Assembly: GCA_028288765.1 (NCBI GenBank)
Contig: JAQGHQ010000020.1
Span: 1-64,000 of the forward strand
Source of the DNA: Gemmataceae bacterium
GTDB taxonomy: Bacteria; Planctomycetota; Planctomycetia; Gemmatales; Gemmataceae
Direction: 5' to 3'
DNA: 64,000 bases
The stretch's first letter is position 1. Every line of letters begins with the position of its first letter. Position numbers and translations under genes: made by a program. The notes below the pieces were generated by a model. It was not told where the DNA came from. It saw only the letters and a program-made list of their open reading frames with translations, and did not search any database. This document shows positions 27,608-35,594 of the stretch, one piece after another.

Positions 27608-27751
27608 GTGGCACAGGTCTCCAGACCTGTGCAGGGACCCAGGTCCAGGGCCGGTGCATCAGGAGATCTCGGTCCCTTTCTCGGAGCCTCTTTTCTTGTG
27701 GCACAGGTCTCTGGGACAGTGTTCCTGCACAGGTCTGGAGACCTGTGCCAC
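27608..27751. repeat. Dispersed palindrome, family B, copy 2 (compound)
   Basis: Perfect 26-base arms at 27608-27633 and 27726-27751 share the CACAGGTCTCCAGACCTGTG core with 16903-16968. A further degraded half-unit starts at 27698. It lies between the haem protein and the isochorismatase-like gene. Confidence 0.85.
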
Positions 27752-27785
27752 GAGCAGACGGCCCCTTCGGAGCCTTCAACACCGA

Positions 27786-27807
27786 GACCGCCCGACCGGT
27801 TACGCCC
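27786..27807. repeat. Exact 22-base duplicate of 12141-12162
   Basis: The block around CCCGACCGGTTACGCCC occurs identically at 12141-12162 and here, both intergenic. It is too long to be chance in 64 kb even at high G+C. Confidence 0.7.
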
Positions 27808-27868
27808 GTTTGAAACAGACGAGCGGAGGCGAGAAGCCCGGTTTCTTCGGGATGTCATACGCCGGTTG

Positions 27869-28765
27869 TTACCGCGAGGCCGGGGCGTCCTTGAACCGGA
27901 AGGCCGGTTTGGCCGTAATGTCGGAACTCAGGAGGCTCGGGCACCAGTACCGTTCGACGTGCTCGACCACCCGGTCGGTCCCGACGAAGTGGGAGCCGCC
28001 CGGCGGCCGGTCGGGGTTGTACATGGTGTCGGTCATGTCCCGGATGAGGGCCACGTTCTTCCCGAGTTTGACCATCTGGCGGATGGCGAACGGCCGGCCG
28101 AGGACGCACATGTTCAGATGCACCCCGCACAGGATCACGTTGTCGATCTTCCGCCCGGCGAGCAGGTTCCACGTCTCCTGCCCGTCGTCGGTGATCGCGT
28201 CGCCGTCGGCGATCTCGATCGCGGCCGTCTGCCGGGTCCAGGGGGAGCGGATCTCGCACTTCACCTTGCAGTCGCAGCCCATGTCCGAGTCGTCGATCGG
28301 GAGCACGCCCTCCCGCTTCGCGTCGGGCCAGTTCCAGGCGGTACCCCACCGCTCGGTCGTGGCAAGCGGGACCGGGGTCGGGGCGAACTGGGCGGCCTGG
28401 GCACGCTTCCGCTGTGGGGTGTCCTTGTAGAAGCCCGTGCAGGTGCTCGGCGCGTGGATGACGAACACGCCCCTGGCGCGAGCGGCTTTGAGCATGTCGT
28501 TCATCGGCCCGGCCAGCTCCCCGACCCGGTTCTCGGCCGACTTGCACCAGTGGTGGTCCCACATGTCGCAGACGATGATCGCCGTCTTCTTCGGGTCCCA
28601 CGCGGCCTTTTTCTCGACCGGGGGGGCGGGCTCCTTCCCGTGGACCGCGACACGGGACCGGAGAGTCAGTTCGAGGGCAGTGGTTTTGTCCACGCCAGGG
28701 GCCAGGGTGACGAGGGCGAGGACGACCACGAGCGCCGGGGCCAGTGGGACGAACAGGCGGTTCAC
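27869..28765 (-). CDS. Exported isochorismatase-like cysteine hydrolase
   Basis: 298 residues from GTG 28765, with GGAG seven bases upstream. An N-terminal hydrophobic signal (about 1-24) implies export, which is unusual for the family. The core has Asp67 in VCDMWDHHWC and the nucleophile Cys220 in VILCGVHLNMCVLG, matching the Asp/Lys/Cys arrangement of cysteine hydrolases (nicotinamidase, N-carbamoylsarcosine amidase). An extra Cys cluster, MGCDCKVKC (162-170), is not typical and could bind metal or form disulfides. Substrate unknown, probably an amide. It lies downstream of the TPR gene on the same strand. Confidence 0.8.
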   Translation of the reverse strand: MNRLFVPLAPALVVVLALVTLAPGVDKTTALELTLRSRVAVHGKEPAPPVEKKAAWDPKKTAIIVCDMWDHHWCKSAENRVGELAGPMNDMLKAARARGVFVIHAPSTCTGFYKDTPQRKRAQAAQFAPTPVPLATTERWGTAWNWPDAKREGVLPIDDSDMGCDCKVKCEIRSPWTRQTAAIEIADGDAITDDGQETWNLLAGRKIDNVILCGVHLNMCVLGRPFAIRQMVKLGKNVALIRDMTDTMYNPDRPPGGSHFVGTDRVVEHVERYWCPSLLSSDITAKPAFRFKDAPASR

Positions 28766-28790
28766 GTGGTTCTCCGGAATGAGTTCAAGG

Positions 28791-28840
28791 GGCGGGGCGA
28801 AGGACTGACCCGCCCGGGCGGGTCAGTCCTTCGCCCCGCC
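28791..28840. terminator. Perfect 50-base palindrome at the end of the TPR gene
   Basis: Bases 28791-28815 are the exact reverse complement of 28816-28840 with no loop. The right arm includes the last codons (Gly-Gly-Ala-Lys-Asp and stop) of the leftward TPR gene. The RNA would fold into a very stable hairpin, so it may end transcription. A perfect loop-free palindrome of this length is otherwise rare because it is deletion-prone. Confidence 0.6.
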
Positions 28841-30466
28841 GAGGGTGACGGTAATCTTGTACTTCTCGTTCAGGTGCGAGTGGGCCTGGCTCCCCTCGGA
28901 TTTCGTCGGGAACTTGTCGCACACCTGTTTATAGGTCTTGATCGCGTCCTCCGTCTTTCCGGCCTGTTCCTGCGTCCGGGCGATTTCGAGCAGCGCCGAG
29001 GAGGCGTGCGGTTGCGACGCGGCGATGATCTGCCGGTACAGGCCGATCGCCTCGTCGTACTGCTTCAGCTGCCGGTTGGCGGCGGCCATGTGCTGGTAGT
29101 TGTGCGGGAACCGCTCGGTGCCCCGGTACGCCGTGATGCACTCCTTCCACCGCTGGCCGTAGTACAGCGTCTCGGCGATCTGGAAGTGGTACTCGTTCGC
29201 GTTCGCGGCATCAGCCGTCAACAGCTCGCGGTAAACCGCGATCGCCTGGTCCGTCTTCCCCCCGCGGCGGTACGCCATCGCCGCCGCGGCCAGCCACTTC
29301 GGGGCCGTCTTCGGGTCGCCGATCGCGAGCTTGCGGTAGATCTCCACCGCCTTGTCGTACTGCTTCTCTTCCTCGAAGCTGTACGCGATGTTCCCCTGCC
29401 CGACCGCCGCGTCCTTGAACCTGGCATAGGTCGCCCGGGCCAGCTCCCGCTGCTTGTTGTCCTTGTACCACTGGGCCAGGTGGCCGAACGTCTGGTCGTC
29501 GGCCCCGAGGGCGGCGAGCATCTCCTCGTACACCGCCTTCTGCTTGTCGGGCTGGCGGGCGTGCCGGCGGACCTCCGCCACCGCGTACCACGCCTCCACC
29601 GCCTTCGCCTTCAGCTTCGGGTCCTTCAGCCAGGCGGTCACCTGTGTCTTCAACCACCCGGCCGCGGCATCGGCCAATTTCTCGCCGAGCTTATTCGTCG
29701 CCTCGTCCTTCGACTCTGTCAGCTGACCAATGATGGTCGGCAACCGGCCGATGTCGCCGCGCATCACATGGACCGGGAGGTCTTCTTCCGTGCAGGTGGT
29801 GGCGAGAGCTTTGAGGCCCTCGTCGAAGTTGCCGGCCTGGAACGACAGCTGCGCGAGCAGCCGGGCGGCGTTCACGCAGGGCTCGACGTTCAACCCCTTT
29901 CGCTCGACGTCGTAGGTCAATTCCCGCAGCAACCTGGCCCGGGTCTGGGCGTCGTTCTCCTTGGCCGCGATCTCGACCTGATCGAGTCGGGCCATAACCG
30001 CCGCGAAGTGCTTCGGGTGCGCGGCGACCACCTTGGCGTATGCCTTCTTCGCCGGCTTGGCGTCGCCCGCGTCGCGGTGCGTCCGGCCGATCAGCAGGCC
30101 GGCGATCGGGGCCTCCGGCGAGTCCGGGTAGTAGTCGAGCAGCGACTGGTACCCATCCTTGATCGCCGTGTTCAGCTTCCGCAGGTGGACCTGGCAGTGC
30201 GACCACTTCAGCTGCGCGTACGGGGCCCCCTCGCTCTTCTCGTAGAGCTTCAGGAACTTCTCGTACTCATCGGCCGCCGCCTTCCACTGGCTCTCGCGGT
30301 AGAGCCGTTCGGCCGCGGTCAGCTGGAACCGTTCGGCCTCCTTCAGCTTGGCCCACCGCTCGACCGCCATCTCGTCGAGCGGGCCGGCGGCGGTCGCGGC
30401 GGTAAACAGGGCGAGTGCGAGCCCGGCGAGTGCGGCCCGGGTCAAGGCTTTTGCGAAAGGCGCCAC
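28823..30466 (-). CDS. Exported tetratricopeptide-repeat protein
   Basis: 547 residues from GTG 30466, preceded by GGAG eight bases upstream and overlapping the DUF4159 gene by 25 bases, so they form an operon. Signal peptide at about 1-27 (ends TAATAAG). The rest is nearly all TPR-like helix pairs, e.g. 'ESQWKAAADEYEKFLKLYEK', 'EKQYDKAVEIYRKLAIGDP' and 'AGKTEDAIKTYKQVCDKFP'. TPR arrays are protein-binding scaffolds; this one acts in the periplasm. It belongs with the other exported TPR proteins at 32951 and 35595. No catalytic motif. Confidence 0.85.
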   Translation of the reverse strand: MAPFAKALTRAALAGLALALFTAATAAGPLDEMAVERWAKLKEAERFQLTAAERLYRESQWKAAADEYEKFLKLYEKSEGAPYAQLKWSHCQVHLRKLNTAIKDGYQSLLDYYPDSPEAPIAGLLIGRTHRDAGDAKPAKKAYAKVVAAHPKHFAAVMARLDQVEIAAKENDAQTRARLLRELTYDVERKGLNVEPCVNAARLLAQLSFQAGNFDEGLKALATTCTEEDLPVHVMRGDIGRLPTIIGQLTESKDEATNKLGEKLADAAAGWLKTQVTAWLKDPKLKAKAVEAWYAVAEVRRHARQPDKQKAVYEEMLAALGADDQTFGHLAQWYKDNKQRELARATYARFKDAAVGQGNIAYSFEEEKQYDKAVEIYRKLAIGDPKTAPKWLAAAAMAYRRGGKTDQAIAVYRELLTADAANANEYHFQIAETLYYGQRWKECITAYRGTERFPHNYQHMAAANRQLKQYDEAIGLYRQIIAASQPHASSALLEIARTQEQAGKTEDAIKTYKQVCDKFPTKSEGSQAHSHLNEKYKITVTLGGAKD

Positions 30467-31743
30467 TTGTCCTGCTCCCGGTTGGCGTAGTAGAGGATGT
30501 TAATGCCAAGCTGGTAGCACAACTCGGCGATCTCCTTTTTGATCCCGGCGCGGTCGTCCCGCCAGGCGTCACTCAGCGCGCCGGGATGGTAGTAGACCGC
30601 CCACCGGCCGTCGATCTTCCACCCCAGTGGGGTGGTGCCCCCGTGGGCGACAACAATCGGGAGTTGAGGCAGGGGGTAGGGGCGCTGGTGGATGTAGTCA
30701 TCCCTCGGGATCGGGACCGGGCTCACCCCCGTCACCTCGGTCATCACTGCGATGAAATTGCCGTGGAATCCTTGGCCGCCGAGGTTGTCGCCGAGGATCA
30801 TCCCGTGCTTTTCGATCAAGTATTGCTGGAGGATCTTCTTCTCGGCCGCCGACGGAGCGAAGGTGTGGGCACCGCCGACGTACACGAGCGGGATGGGCTT
30901 CTTCGCTGACGTGTTGGCCAGTCCCGTATAGTCAATTGACTCGCTCCCGTCCGCGACCTTGGCCTTCGGCTCCCGAGACGCAAACTCTGCGAGTAGATTC
31001 CGGTCGCCGCCGACTCCGAAGTTCTTGTCCCACATCCTGTCGGAGTGGCGGAGCCGGACGAATTGGTATTTCCCCTTTCCGGTCCCGCTGCCAAAGCCTC
31101 CTCCCTCGCCCTCCCCCTCACCGAGACCGCCAGCTCCCTGCCCGGCTTGATACCGATTCGCGGTTTCCTCGGTTAGTTTGACGTCGATCTGGTCGAGCGG
31201 CGGGGGAGCGGCAAAGACGATCGAACTATACGGGTTGATGACGTATTTCTTTTTCACAACCTTTTGGACTTTGACCGAGCTTGCTTTGATCGAGTCATGG
31301 CCCCCGCCGGCCGGCAAGTCGACTTCGCTCTCGTCGTTGGAGCCAAACTTGAGATGGGCGAACGTGTACACCAGCACGAAGAGGAGCGAATAGGTAGCGA
31401 GCAGGGCGAGGGATTGACGGAGCCGCTGGCCGTGCCGGCCGTAGTACCACGCGGCCGGGTCGAGCGGGTTCCACCCGCCCCGCCGGCCGCCGGGGACTTC
31501 GCCCCCGACCGCGACGAGCGGCGGCCCCCAGATGTCGGTCGGGGCCCGCCGGATCTCAATGCGCCGGGCCGCCCGTTCCACCCCGTACACCACCCAGCCG
31601 AGGCCGATCAGGTAGACCAGGACCCAGCCAAAGTGGTCCGCCATGGCGCCCCCGCCCAGCCCGGCGGAGAGGCCGAACCAGAGGGCGACGAACAGGACCG
31701 TGACGAGCGCGGCCCGGAGCGGCGTCAGGCGAAAACGATGCAC
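30442..31743 (-). CDS. DUF4159 membrane protein
   Basis: 433 residues. Two N-terminal membrane helices (about 10-32 and 38-55) and a third (about 110-130) precede a Gly-rich linker (about 200-230). The C-terminal DUF4159 domain (about 235-420) contains 'YVGGAHTFAPSAAEKKILQQ', 'HGMILGDNLGGQGFHGNF' and 'LPIVVAHGGTTPLGW'. DUF4159 often accompanies MoxR/VWA-type or TPR envelope clusters; its fold resembles a glutamine-amidotransferase-like domain, with no proven function. The operon with the exported TPR gene, and the nearby ExbB/ExbD genes, suggest an envelope complex. Confidence 0.8.
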   Translation of the reverse strand: MHRFRLTPLRAALVTVLFVALWFGLSAGLGGGAMADHFGWVLVYLIGLGWVVYGVERAARRIEIRRAPTDIWGPPLVAVGGEVPGGRRGGWNPLDPAAWYYGRHGQRLRQSLALLATYSLLFVLVYTFAHLKFGSNDESEVDLPAGGGHDSIKASSVKVQKVVKKKYVINPYSSIVFAAPPPLDQIDVKLTEETANRYQAGQGAGGLGEGEGEGGGFGSGTGKGKYQFVRLRHSDRMWDKNFGVGGDRNLLAEFASREPKAKVADGSESIDYTGLANTSAKKPIPLVYVGGAHTFAPSAAEKKILQQYLIEKHGMILGDNLGGQGFHGNFIAVMTEVTGVSPVPIPRDDYIHQRPYPLPQLPIVVAHGGTTPLGWKIDGRWAVYYHPGALSDAWRDDRAGIKKEIAELCYQLGINILYYANREQDKWRLSQKP

Positions 31744-31779
31744 GGAGGGGTCTCGGGCGGTGGGGGTTAAACGTCACAC

Positions 31780-32022
31780 AGCTCGCAACCCCGGGCGTTG
31801 CCCTGGGCTGAGGGCTCTCACCCCGTTGGGGTGAAAAATCGACCTCGGAAGGCAGGTGGGATTTCACCCGACGCCTGCGACCCAGGGCGTTGCCCTGGGC
31901 TGAGGGCTGGCACCCCATTTGGGGTGAAAAACCGGCCACGGCCCGCCTCACGGGTTTCACCCCAACGGGGTGACAGCGCTGAGCCCAGGGCATCGCCCTG
32001 GGTCGGCGGGGGCAACGCCGCT
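31780..32022. repeat. Cluster of CCCAGGGC and CACCCC palindromes
   Basis: Three copies of an unit like CCCAGGGCGTTGCCCTGGG (the last in inverted orientation near 31985-32003) alternate with CACCCCGTTGGGGTG hairpins between the DUF4159 gene and the small membrane-protein gene. Related units occur at 47050-47156 and a shorter form at 42983-43017. They cluster specifically in this envelope locus. Confidence 0.8.
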
Positions 32023-32043
32023 GGGTGGGCCGGTGTGCCCACG

Positions 32044-32544
32044 TCATTTGATGTCCTTGAGCAAATCGTCTTCCTTCTTGTCGAGCGGGTTCACCTTCGG
32101 GCTGGCCGGCTTCGTCCCGCTCTCGCCGAGCACGTCCGTGATGTCTTTCTTCCCACCGGTCGGTGGTCTGGTCACGTCTGCCGGCTTCTTCGCGGTCGTG
32201 TCCGGGGCGGGGGTGGTTGGCGGCGGGGCTGGCGATGCGGGCGGGGGGGTGGCCGCCGGGTTCTCGGTCTTGGCCGGTTGACCAGAGTCGGCCGCCGCGG
32301 CGGGTTGCTTCTCCCAGAGATACGGACCAGCCGTCAGGGCCGCGAACAGGATCGCCGTGACGACCGAAGCCTGGACGAACGGCCAGAGCAAGCTGTTCCC
32401 GGACGCCAGACCGAGCGATTCCTGTGGCGTCTGGCCGCGGAAGCGGCGCAGCGAGTCGGTCAGCCCGGCCGGGTCGGCGGGAGCGGATCGTGGGGCGGCG
32501 TGCTGACCCTTCGGGGCTTCGCCGTTTGGGAGGTTGGGGGTCAT
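32044..32544 (-). CDS. Small single-span membrane protein
   Basis: About 166 residues from the ATG at 32544; a longer in-frame start at 32616 cannot be excluded. A cytosolic N-terminus precedes one membrane helix (about 54-75, LLWPFVQASVVTAILFAALT). A Pro/Thr/Ala-rich extracytoplasmic region follows, and a charged tail 'DKKEDDLLKDIK'. No family recognised. It lies upstream of the DUF4159/TPR operon on the same strand, separated by repeats, and divergent from the big TPR operon, so it probably belongs to the same envelope locus. Confidence 0.55.
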   Translation of the reverse strand: MTPNLPNGEAPKGQHAAPRSAPADPAGLTDSLRRFRGQTPQESLGLASGNSLLWPFVQASVVTAILFAALTAGPYLWEKQPAAAADSGQPAKTENPAATPPPASPAPPPTTPAPDTTAKKPADVTRPPTGGKKDITDVLGESGTKPASPKVNPLDKKEDDLLKDIK

Positions 32545-32950
32545 GGGGTTGGATGCTAACCGGGGAAGGTAGGGCGGGCAGTCGGTTGGACGAGTCTCGC
32601 CGGAGGCGCGTTCCATCGTAACCGGGTGACGGCTTCCGGCAACCTCCTCTTTCTCAAAAAATTTTCATCACCCATGGGGATTGCTGCTTGACATTCCCAC
32701 GGCCCGGAGAGCAAACTGACACCCGCGGAACTTTTCCGGGTCGCCGATCGTCTAACCGCGGGATTCACGCTGCCCCCGCTGGTCGCGGCCCACCCCCTGC
32801 CCGAACCGCCGTCTACCCGACGGGTCGTTGTTACCCCCCTGACAACCCCGCTGCGCTCGCCCGCAATTAACTCCCGCCGACCGCCGGTCGAACCTCCGAC
32901 AGACGACCCCGGGTCCCGCCCGGTCCTCACCAACTGTAGCCGAGCCGTTC
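32545..32950. other. Divergent control region of the envelope locus
   Basis: About 400 bases between the leftward and rightward halves of the TPR/Exb locus. A TTGACA hexamer is at 32688-32693 within a locally A/T-rich patch (32659-32700), but no convincing -10 follows at the right spacing. No gene seen. Confidence 0.4.
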
Positions 32951-35404
32951 ATGAGAACCGTTTCCGCCGCCCGGTCGCGCTTCGCTCTGCCCGCGCTCAC
33001 GGCAGGGCTTGCCGCGCTGACTTTGGTCGTGGCCCACGGCCCGTCCCGGCCCGCCCTCGGCCAGGACGCCGCCAAGGACAAGGAGAAGGGGGCCTCCGGC
33101 GAGCGCGGCTCGATCGTCGAGGACCGGACCGCCCGCAAACTGCTCGAAGCCGGGGACGCCAGACTCGAAGCCGGCGAACCCGGAAAGGCGGTCGAGGTGT
33201 GGCAGTCGGTGATCGAGCGGTACCCGCGCAGCCGGGTCCGGTTCGACGCGCATCTCAAGCTCGGGAACCACCTCCTCACCAAGGAGCGGGCGTTCGACCG
33301 GGCCCGGACCCATTATGAATCGGCCGCGACCGAGGACAACCCGGCCGAGGACCAGCGGGCCGAGGCGACTCTGAAGGTCGGGGTCTGTTACTTCGAAGGC
33401 CGGAACTACGGGAAGTGCTTCAAGTACATGCGGGACGTAATCGAGAAGTACCCGGTCAGCCCGCAGGTGAACCAGGCGTACTACTACATCGGCCTCGGGC
33501 ACTTCCAACAGGGCCACTACAGCCGGGCGATCGCCGCCCTGGAGCGGGTCGGGACCGCCCTCCCGCCGCCGGAAATGGGGGCGGACGGGTCGAAGCCCGG
33601 CCCGTCGGCCGAGGTCCTCGAAGCGGGCAAGCGGCTGTTCGTCCGGATCGAGGACGCCGACCTCGCCGCCCTGGAACCCGGGAAGACGGTGGGCGTGAAG
33701 GTCGAGGTCGCGAGCGGCGACGTCGAGACAGTCGAGTGCTTCGCGATCGGGCGGAACGTCCGGGTCGTGATCGGCTCGATCCCGACGGCCCTGGGTAAGC
33801 CCCGGCCGAACAACGGGCGGCTCGAGATCCGGGGCGGGGACACCATCACCCTCACGTACCGCGACGTCCACACCGCCGCCGGCGCCAGGGAGCAGTTGGT
33901 CGTCAAGAAGATCCCTGTGGTCGGCACCGCGACCGCTGCCATCATGGACGGGGCGTACTCCGAAACGCTGCAGGGGGTGGTCCTCGGCCGCGGGATGAAC
34001 CTGCAGGTCGTGGACGCCGACTTCGACCTGACCGAAGGGGCGGACGTGCTCAAGGCGGTCGTCGAGGTGTACCGGGAGAAGACCCCGGAGGAGCTGGCGG
34101 CCGAGGCCGGCCCCGGCGGCGCCCCGCCCGCCCCGGCGGCGCCTGTCAAGGGTGACGCGAACAAGCTTGACCGGTTCAAGAAGATCGACAAGGTCGACGT
34201 GATCCTGACCGAGGCCAAGATCGCCCGCCCGGCTCCGGAAACCGTCGTACTCCCGCCGCCGGAGAAACCGGCCGAAGAACCAAAGGACGGCGAGAAGAAG
34301 CCCGACGCCGAGCCGAAGAAGGACGAGCCCAAGAAAGCGCCGGCCCCCGTCGACCCGCCGAAGCCGCCCGAGGACGACGGGTCGATCCACACCGGGACCT
34401 TCCGTGCCGTGGTCCAGCTGGAGAAGGCCGAGCAGGCCGTCGCGACCGACCAGATCCTCCAGGCCCAGCCGAACGACCTGATCGTGCTGACCTACGTCGA
34501 CGCCAAGAACGTCTCGGGCGACTCCCGCACCGTAATCTTCAAGGCCCGGGCGGTGGAAGGCAGCCTCGGCAGCGTGCGGGTGTCGCAGACGCAGATCTCC
34601 GACCAGGAACTCCGCGTCCGGACCCAGCTCAAGACGGCCAGCGCCCTGACCAACATCGGCAACCGGTACAAGGAGTTCGGGCTCAAACAGCACGCCGACC
34701 TGAAGTACCAGCAGGCCATGACCCTGTGCGAGGAGATCAGCGCCGAGGCCCAGAAGCTCGGCGGCCGGACGCTCGAAGAGACCTACGTCCAGCTCTGGAA
34801 GATCTACTTCGAGATGGACAAGCTCGACCTCGCGGCGGCGATGAGCCAGCGGCTCCAGCGGGACTTCCCGAACAGCGAGTTCGTGGACGCGGCCCTCCTC
34901 TCGCTCGCCCAGGTGGCCCGCAAGCAGGCCCAGCACCAGCGGGCGATCGGGATCTACACCAGCGTCCTCCGGCTGGAAAAGAGCCCCCTCCGCGGCGAGG
35001 CCCAGTTCGGGATCGCCGAGTGCTACGAGGAGATGGCCAAGACGGGCGAAGGGGCCGGGGCCGCCCAGCTCTTCGACCAGTCGTTCCAGGAATACAAGAA
35101 GGTATTCGACCAGTACCCGGACAGCGGACGGGTCGGCGAGGCCGTCGCCAAGATGGCGAACTACTACTACGTCCAGAAGGACTACGCCCGCGCGATCGAC
35201 GTGTTCGAAACGGTCCTCCGCACCCACCCGGACGCGAAGTTCCTCGACGTCATCCTGTTCAACTACGGCCGCTGCCTGTACCGCCTGGACAAGAAGACGC
35301 AAGCCCGCAAGCAGTTCGACCAGATGATCGCCGACTTCCCCGAAAGCCCGCTGGCGGCCGACGCCAAGAAGATTTCCGAGGCCCTCCGCAAGGCGGGGCA
35401 CTAG
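32951..35404 (+). CDS. Exported TPR protein with embedded beta-repeat region
   Basis: 817 residues. Signal peptide about 1-38. TPR helices at about 60-200 ('LLEAGDARLEAGEPGKAVEV') and 560-815 ('NYYYVQKDYARAIDVFETVL') flank a beta-rich middle (about 220-545). That middle has a Lys/Pro/Glu-rich insert (about 430-475) and repeats of the form 'RIEDADLAALEPGKTV' and 'QVVDADFDLTEGADVL'. The same Asp-x-Asp-rich repeat recurs in the giant protein just downstream, so these two are related partners. Acidic repeats suggest calcium binding, unproven. Predicted periplasmic scaffold. Confidence 0.8.
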   Translation: MRTVSAARSRFALPALTAGLAALTLVVAHGPSRPALGQDAAKDKEKGASGERGSIVEDRTARKLLEAGDARLEAGEPGKAVEVWQSVIERYPRSRVRFDAHLKLGNHLLTKERAFDRARTHYESAATEDNPAEDQRAEATLKVGVCYFEGRNYGKCFKYMRDVIEKYPVSPQVNQAYYYIGLGHFQQGHYSRAIAALERVGTALPPPEMGADGSKPGPSAEVLEAGKRLFVRIEDADLAALEPGKTVGVKVEVASGDVETVECFAIGRNVRVVIGSIPTALGKPRPNNGRLEIRGGDTITLTYRDVHTAAGAREQLVVKKIPVVGTATAAIMDGAYSETLQGVVLGRGMNLQVVDADFDLTEGADVLKAVVEVYREKTPEELAAEAGPGGAPPAPAAPVKGDANKLDRFKKIDKVDVILTEAKIARPAPETVVLPPPEKPAEEPKDGEKKPDAEPKKDEPKKAPAPVDPPKPPEDDGSIHTGTFRAVVQLEKAEQAVATDQILQAQPNDLIVLTYVDAKNVSGDSRTVIFKARAVEGSLGSVRVSQTQISDQELRVRTQLKTASALTNIGNRYKEFGLKQHADLKYQQAMTLCEEISAEAQKLGGRTLEETYVQLWKIYFEMDKLDLAAAMSQRLQRDFPNSEFVDAALLSLAQVARKQAQHQRAIGIYTSVLRLEKSPLRGEAQFGIAECYEEMAKTGEGAGAAQLFDQSFQEYKKVFDQYPDSGRVGEAVAKMANYYYVQKDYARAIDVFETVLRTHPDAKFLDVILFNYGRCLYRLDKKTQARKQFDQMIADFPESPLAADAKKISEALRKAGH

Positions 35405-35422
35405 CCGGACACGCAGAGAAGA

Positions 35423-35566
35423 GGAACGAACCACAGAGTCACAGAGGGCACAGAGCCCGGGCACACAGAGAAGAGGAGGAATCATGCTGATTAAATTAAC
35501 TTAAATCATTTTTTGTATCTCTGTGTGTATTAACTCTGTGTTCTCTGTGACTCTGTGGTTCGTTCC
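35423..35566. repeat. Inverted repeat of CACAGAGT-type units with A/T-rich centre
   Basis: Perfect 24-base arms (35423-35446 and 35543-35566) made of CACAGAGT-like octads enclose a strikingly A/T-rich centre (35485-35520) in otherwise very G/C-rich DNA. It lies between two operon genes. Arms and composition suggest a non-autonomous mobile or recombinogenic element. Confidence 0.75.
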
Positions 35567-35594
35567 GCTCCGCTTACCGCCGCCCGGTCCCTCC

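Noticed and set aside
27532-27858. N-terminal extension of the penta-haem protein in the same frame
   Set aside because: It would translate a family B palindrome and precedes the signal peptide; ATG 27531 has a ribosome-binding site.
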